Of a stretch of DNA of 10,675 nt, positions 7,053-10,675 are shown piece after piece (position 1 is the first letter of the stretch; every line of letters begins with the position of its first letter). Source of the stretch: an uncultured Clostridia bacterium (GTDB lineage: Bacteria > Bacillota > Clostridia > TANB77 > CAG-508); NCBI GenBank assembly GCA_947624365.1, contig CANQJY010000031.1, positions 1 to 10,675 of the forward strand. Reading direction: 5' to 3'. The notes under the pieces were generated by a model, which was not told the origin of the DNA, searched no databases, and was given only the letters and a program-made list of their open reading frames with translations. A program made the position numbers and the translations under genes.

Positions 7053-7589
7053 ATGGATGAATTAGTCAATAAAATATATGAAGATACTGAATTTATTAAT
7101 ATTATTAGAGATATAATAGAAAATGAAACTGTTCAAAAGATGAAACAATATAGACAACATTATGAAACTTCCTGTTTTGACCACTGTTTAGTTGCTTCTT
7201 ATTATTGTTACAAATTTTGTAAAAAACATAATTTAGATTACATATCTTGTGCAAGAGCAGCAATGCTACATGATTTATTTTTATATGATTGGAGAAAAAA
7301 ACAACCAGATCGTAAAGGATTACATGCTTTTACACATGCCAAAACATCATATAGTAATGCAATTAAATTATTTGATTTAAATGAAAAAGAAAAAGATATT
7401 ATTGTAAAACACATGTGGCCAGTTACATTCTTTTCTTTTCCTAAACATAGAGAAAGCTTTGTTTTAACTATGGTAGATAAACATTGTGCTATAAATGAAG
7501 CAATTTGCCAAATGCATAAACAGTATTCTAATAAAAGAATTTTCCGTTTTGCATATGTGTTTTTAGGATTATTAATTTTGAAAGTTTAA
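7053..7589 (+). CDS. HD-domain phosphohydrolase-like protein of unknown substrate
   Basis: A 178-residue soluble protein with the histidine-aspartate pattern of the HD superfamily: His44, the paired His73-Asp74 (MLHD at 71-74), His91 and His95, His120 (KHMWP at 119-123) and Asp142 (MVDKH at 140-144). The H...HD...H...H...D set resembles two-metal HD enzymes such as the YqeK and HD-GYP groups, so hydrolysis of a phosphate ester or nucleotide is plausible, but I do not recognise the exact family or substrate. Cysteines at 41, 45, 52, 56, 66 and 145 are more frequent than in its neighbours. The C terminus is hydrophobic (LGLLILKV) but short. The start ATG has GAGG eight bases upstream. It is the only plus-strand gene here, with its own predicted promoter and a terminator shared with tsf, and it interrupts the usual tsf-pyrH adjacency. 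Codon use looks like that of its neighbours. Confidence 0.85.
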   Translation: MDELVNKIYEDTEFINIIRDIIENETVQKMKQYRQHYETSCFDHCLVASYYCYKFCKKHNLDYISCARAAMLHDLFLYDWRKKQPDRKGLHAFTHAKTSYSNAIKLFDLNEKEKDIIVKHMWPVTFFSFPKHRESFVLTMVDKHCAINEAICQMHKQYSNKRIFRFAYVFLGLLILKV

Positions 7590-7625
7590 AAAAAGATTAG
7601 TGAATTTTCTTCACTAATCTTTTTT
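7588..7625. terminator. Bidirectional intrinsic terminator between the HD gene and tsf
   Basis: The arms GATTAGTGAA (7595-7604) and TTCACTAATC (7610-7619) pair perfectly around the loop TTTTC. Runs of A on the left (7588-7594) and T on the right (7620-7625) extend the stem and provide the U tract in either direction. It lies between the stop codons of two convergent genes, so it can end both transcripts. Confidence 0.92.
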
Positions 7626-7626
7626 A

Positions 7627-8505
7627 TTATTTTAATTGACTCATAACTTCTTCAGCAAAGTTTTCTTCTTTTTTCTCGATACCTTCACCTTTTTCAAATC
7701 TTGCAAATGCTTCTACTTCTGCATCTTTTTGTTTTAATAAATCAGATACTTTGATACTTGGATCTTTTACAAATGCTTGATCTACTAAGCATATTTCTTC
7801 ATAGAACTTTCCAATTCTTCCTAAAACAATTTTTTCTGCAATTGCTTCTGGTTTTCCTTCATTCATTGTTTGTACTTTTAAAATTTCCATTTCTTTGTTA
7901 ATTCTTTCTTGTGGCACTTCTTCTCTTTTTACATATTCTGGTCTTGCTGCCGCAATTTGCATACAAACATCTTTTGCAACCTCTGGTGTTCCTTTTTTCA
8001 TATTTACTAGAACTGCTATTTTTCCATCACCATGAATATATTTTTCTACTAAGCCTTCTGCTTCAAATCTAGCAAATCTTCTAATGTTAATGTTTTCTCC
8101 AATTGTTGCTATTTTTTCAACTAATACTTCTTGTACTGTTTTTCCTGCTTCAAATTTTGCTTCTTGTGCTAATAATTCTTCAACATCTTTTGGATTTGTT
8201 TCTAAAACTTGTTTTGCAACATTTGCTACAAATGTTCTAAATTCTTCATTTTTTGCAACAAAGTCTGTTTCTGAATTTACTTCTACAACTGCTCCTGATT
8301 TTCCATCTTCAGCGACATAAGCTTCTACTAATCCTTCTGCAGCTATTCTTCCTGATTTTTTTGCTGCTTTTGCAATTCCTCTTTCTCTTAAAAGTTCGAT
8401 TGCTTTTTCCATGTCACCATCTGTTTCTGTTAATACTTTTTTGCAGTCCATCATACCTGCACCTGTTTTTTCTCTTAATTCTTTTACTAAACTTGCTGTA
8501 ACCAT
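7627..8505 (-). CDS. tsf: Translation elongation factor Ts
   Basis: Nucleotide exchange factor that recharges EF-Tu from GDP to GTP. The protein has 292 residues, close to the family norm (about 283-295). The N-terminal UBA-like domain carries TGAGMMDCKK at 14-23 and is followed by TDFVAKN at 80-86, whose Asp-Phe pair inserts into EF-Tu. A dimerisation/core region with ARFEAEGLVEKYIHGDGK-type sequence follows. The start ATG is preceded by AAAGGAGG, which overlaps the rpsB stop region, with a 14-base gap, so the two genes are surely cotranscribed. The transcript ends at the hairpin just past the stop codon. Confidence 0.98.
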   Translation of the reverse strand: MVTASLVKELREKTGAGMMDCKKVLTETDGDMEKAIELLRERGIAKAAKKSGRIAAEGLVEAYVAEDGKSGAVVEVNSETDFVAKNEEFRTFVANVAKQVLETNPKDVEELLAQEAKFEAGKTVQEVLVEKIATIGENINIRRFARFEAEGLVEKYIHGDGKIAVLVNMKKGTPEVAKDVCMQIAAARPEYVKREEVPQERINKEMEILKVQTMNEGKPEAIAEKIVLGRIGKFYEEICLVDQAFVKDPSIKVSDLLKQKDAEVEAFARFEKGEGIEKKEENFAEEVMSQLK

Positions 8506-8519
8506 TCAAAAAACCTCCT

Positions 8520-9317
8520 TTATTCAGCTTCTTCAGCTGTTTCTTCAGTTTCAGTTGTTTCTTCTACAACTTGTTCTATATCTGTTGCTTCTTCTGTCAC
8601 TTCTTGTTCTGTTTCTTCAGCAACTTCAAAACTTTCACCTTGTCTTCCTTCAATAACTGCATTTGCCATTACATCAGCAATTAATTTAACTGCTCTAATA
8701 GCATCATCATTTCCAGGTATAGCATAATCTACTTCTTCTGGATTACAGTTTGTATCTACTAATCCAATAACTGGAATTTCTAATTTTTTTGCTTCTAAAA
8801 TTGCAATTCTTTCTTTTTTTGGATCTACTAAAAATATAACTCCTGGTAATTCTTCCATATCTTTAATTCCACCAAGGTTTCTTTCTAGTTTTTCCATTTC
8901 TTTTTTCAATAAAATAACTTCTTTTTTTGGTAAAACATCAAATGTACCATCTTCTTGCATTTTTTCTAAGTCTTTTAATCTTTGAACTCTTGCTCTAATT
9001 GTTTCAAAGTTTGTAAGCATTCCTCCTAACCATCTTTGGTCAACGTAATACATACCACATTTGATGGCTGCCTCTTTCATGCATTCTTGTGCTTGTTTTT
9101 TTGTTCCTACAAATAGAACTGTTTTTCCTTCTTCTGCTTGTTCCTTTAAGAAAGCATATGCCTCGTCAATTTTCTTTGATGTCTTTTGTAAATCAATGAT
9201 GTGAATTCCATTTCTAGCTTGGAATATATATTCCGCCATTTTTGGATCCCATCTTCTTGTTTGATGCCCGAAATGAACACCTGCTTCTAGTAATTGTTTC
9301 ATTGCAACTACTGCCAT
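8520..9317 (-). CDS. rpsB: 30S ribosomal protein S2 with acidic C-terminal tail
   Basis: S2 binds late to the 30S subunit together with S1 and is needed for translation initiation. The 265 residues include the N-terminal KQLLEAGVHFGHQTRRW (7-23), the RWLGGMLTNF segment (95-104) and the signature VDTNCNPEEVDYAIPGNDDA (187-206). After about residue 228 the protein continues as a 35-residue acidic tail (231-265) holding 16 Glu and one Asp and no Lys or Arg. Some other S2 proteins have such extensions, but Bacillus S2 (about 246) has a shorter one. The start ATG has AAGGAGG seven bases upstream. A strong promoter and a structured leader precede it; tsf follows in the same transcript. Confidence 0.98.
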   Translation of the reverse strand: MAVVAMKQLLEAGVHFGHQTRRWDPKMAEYIFQARNGIHIIDLQKTSKKIDEAYAFLKEQAEEGKTVLFVGTKKQAQECMKEAAIKCGMYYVDQRWLGGMLTNFETIRARVQRLKDLEKMQEDGTFDVLPKKEVILLKKEMEKLERNLGGIKDMEELPGVIFLVDPKKERIAILEAKKLEIPVIGLVDTNCNPEEVDYAIPGNDDAIRAVKLIADVMANAVIEGRQGESFEVAEETEQEVTEEATDIEQVVEETTETEETAEEAE

Positions 9318-9423
9318 TTTTAATTCCTCCTTTTTGTTTTACATCCATAAAGTTTTATCACTTGAACCGGACTAGTTTTTACTAGCACACCCTTTCAAAT
9401 TAACTTTATGTGTTTTTTCACGC
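9318..9423 (-). ncRNA. Candidate structured 5' leader of rpsB-tsf (possible S2 autoregulatory element)
   Basis: The transcript from the predicted start near 9423 has about 105 bases before the rpsB ATG. On the minus strand an outer stem pairs CATAAAGTT (9410-9402) with AACTTTATG (9354-9346), nine perfect pairs. Inside it ATTTGAA (9400-9394) pairs with TTCAAGT (9366-9360), seven pairs including one G-U. A terminal hairpin CTAGT/ACTAG (9385-9381 with 9376-9372) has loop AAAA. Between the last two helices is an asymmetric G-rich/CCGG internal loop, the kind of place where a ribosomal protein binds. The ribosome binding site lies outside the stem. There is no U tract, so control, if any, would be on translation or RNA stability. 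Function is inferred from position and pairing. Confidence 0.6.
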
Positions 9424-9457
9424 TCTCTATTGTACCAAATTTTAAAAAGAAATGCAA
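9421..9457 (-). promoter_or_regulatory. Strong predicted sigma-A promoter of rpsB-tsf
   Basis: On the minus strand the -35 box is TTGCAT (9457-9452), followed by a 17-base spacer and the -10 box TACAAT (9434-9429), with TG one base before it (extended -10). Transcription should begin around 9421-9424. The near-consensus boxes and ideal spacing suit a ribosomal protein gene. Confidence 0.82.
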
Positions 9458-9483
9458 GTATTTACAGAAATTTTCTTGCATTT
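9450..9483 (-). terminator. Inverted repeat after mutS2, a possible weak terminator overlapping the rpsB -35 box
   Basis: On the minus strand AAATGCAAG (9483-9475) pairs with CTTGCATTT (9458-9450) around a 16-base loop, and CTTTTT follows the second arm. The loop contains a further small GAAA/TTTC pairing. It begins 18 bases after the mutS2 stop, as expected for a terminator, but the stem is AT-rich with a large loop, so it would be weak. Its second arm contains the TTGCAT -35 box of the next promoter. Confidence 0.42.
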
Positions 9484-9501
9484 TCTTAAATTTTAAGTTT
9501 T

Positions 9502-10675
9502 TTATTTTAATTCTACAACTGTAACACCCATTTCCCCTTCTCCAAATGTTCCTAAACGATATGATTTTACATGTGGATGTTTTTGTAAAAACTTATGAAT
9601 ACCTTTTCTTAATTTACCTGTGCCTTTTCCATGAATAATGTTCACTGTTTGCATTTTGGCTAAATGACTATCATCTAAAAATTTGTCTATAACAAAACAT
9701 GCTTCTTCTACATTAAGTCCTATTACATTAATTTCTGTTGTTGCTATTTTAGTTTTAGTAGTTTGAGTATGAACATTAATACTATGCTGTTTTTTATCTT
9801 TTTCTAATATTTTTAAATTTTGGATTGGTACTTGTAATTTCATACTTCCTATTTGAACTAGCACTTCTCCATCTTTTGATACATTAGATACTGTTACTCC
9901 TTCTTTTTGAATAGTATTTACATATACTGGTGTATTTATATCTATATTTTGGTCTTTTGGCATTATTGTTTCAGGTTGTTCTTCAACTTGTATTGTGTCT
10001 TTAATTTTTTGATTTAAGGACTTTCGTAATATGTTTGCCTTTTTGTCTTTATCTTTTTCATCATTTTCTTGTAATTCCCTTAATTCTTTAATAATTTGAT
10101 TTGCTTCTTCTTGTGCATTTAATAAAATGTTTCTTGCTTCTATTTTTGCGTTTTCAATTCTTTCTTTTTCTTCATCTATTACTTGTTGCTTATTTGTTTC
10201 TAATGTATTTCGTAAAGTTTTTGCTTCTTCTAGTTGATTTTTTGTTTCTATTTTTTCTTGTTCTATTTGCCTTTTATCATCATAGATTTGTTTCATTAAT
10301 AATTCAAAATCAATATCATTCTTATTAATTCTTTTTTGCGCTTGATTAATGATTTTTTCATTCAGCCCTAATTTTTTACTAATTTCAAATGCATTACTTT
10401 TTCCTGGTATTCCAATTAATAATCGATAGGTCGGTGTTAAGGTTTCGATATCAAATTCAACAGAAGCATTTTCAAAATCTTTTTCTTTTAATGCATATTT
10501 TTTTAGTTCTTGATAATGTGTTGTTGCTATTGTTAAAATATTTTTATTGTGTAAATGTTCTAAAACACTAATTGCCAATGCTTGTCCTTCTATCGGGTCT
10601 GTTCCTGAGCCTAATTCATCAAGTAAAACGAGAGATTTCTCATTTGCATTTTCTGTAATATTTACTATGTTTTTC
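9502..10675 (-). CDS. mutS2: MutS2 family ATPase with C-terminal Smr domain (C-terminal half, cut by the window edge)
   Basis: MutS2 proteins are MutS-related ATPases linked to suppression of recombination and, in Bacillus, to collided-ribosome splitting. The last 390 residues are visible of about 785. In window numbering, the Walker B segment LVLLDELGSGTDP is at 15-27, and TTHYQELKKYAL, the typical MutS2 His-switch region, follows. IPGKSNAFEISKKLGL comes next, then a long charged coiled coil (about 120-225), a small beta-rich KOW-like segment (about 245-285) and the Smr domain (about 310-390) with HGKGTGKLRKGIHKFL and the terminal GVTVVELK. The LDLRG element at the start of the Smr domain reads INVIG here, without the Asp and Arg. 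The presence of coiled coil plus Smr separates it from MutS1. The gene begins outside the window. It stands directly upstream of the rpsB promoter in the same orientation. Confidence 0.97.
   Translation of the reverse strand, partial: KNIVNITENANEKSLVLLDELGSGTDPIEGQALAISVLEHLHNKNILTIATTHYQELKKYALKEKDFENASVEFDIETLTPTYRLLIGIPGKSNAFEISKKLGLNEKIINQAQKRINKNDIDFELLMKQIYDDKRQIEQEKIETKNQLEEAKTLRNTLETNKQQVIDEEKERIENAKIEARNILLNAQEEANQIIKELRELQENDEKDKDKKANILRKSLNQKIKDTIQVEEQPETIMPKDQNIDINTPVYVNTIQKEGVTVSNVSKDGEVLVQIGSMKLQVPIQNLKILEKDKKQHSINVHTQTTKTKIATTEINVIGLNVEEACFVIDKFLDDSHLAKMQTVNIIHGKGTGKLRKGIHKFLQKHPHVKSYRLGTFGEGEMGVTVVELK

Noticed and set aside
8253..8656. Leu-rich plus-strand frames that look like transmembrane proteins
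   Set aside because: They are antisense to tsf and the Glu-rich tail of rpsB; GAA codons read as TTC/CTT on the other strand, producing artificial Leu and Phe runs.

Overview
The window is an AT-rich chromosomal segment of a low-G+C Bacillota bacterium, most likely a member of the Clostridia. The main reasons are the Gram-positive replicative polymerase PolC, MutS2, the rpsB-tsf-pyrH-frr-uppS-cdsA-rseP-polC gene order, strong AAGGAG-type ribosome binding sites and the standard genetic code. It is a housekeeping region. I see no CRISPR array, insertion sequence, prophage, toxin-antitoxin pair, tRNA or rRNA. Ten of the eleven genes lie on the minus strand.

From high to low coordinates (the direction of transcription of most genes): the 3' half of mutS2 (runs off the right edge); a 184-base gap holding a strong promoter and a structured leader RNA; rpsB-tsf (ribosomal protein S2 and EF-Ts), which ends at a symmetric terminator; one plus-strand gene for an HD-domain phosphohydrolase of unknown substrate; a 139-base divergent promoter region; and then a seven-gene run with gaps of only 14-31 bases: pyrH (UMP kinase), frr (ribosome recycling factor), a farnesyl-diphosphate-type synthase, uppS, cdsA, rseP and polC (N-terminal 609 residues, running off the left edge). 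No gene-free stretch exceeds 300 bases.

The long run links pyrimidine nucleotide supply (PyrH), translation recycling (Frr), isoprenoid carrier lipid synthesis (a C15 synthase feeding UppS), phospholipid synthesis (CdsA), intramembrane proteolysis (RseP) and replication (PolC). Compared with the familiar Bacillus order, dxr and proS are absent between cdsA and polC, a prenyl synthase sits between frr and uppS, and a divergent HD gene separates rpsB-tsf from pyrH, which therefore has its own promoter.

No new multi-gene system is evident. The most interesting points are a tandem duplication of the OB-fold domain in PolC, still visible in the DNA; a candidate autoregulatory leader RNA upstream of rpsB; the uncharacterised HD protein; and an inverted repeat downstream of mutS2 whose second arm contains the -35 box of the rpsB promoter. 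Start codons were reassigned for pyrH (TTG) and uppS (internal ATG) from ribosome binding sites and promoter position.
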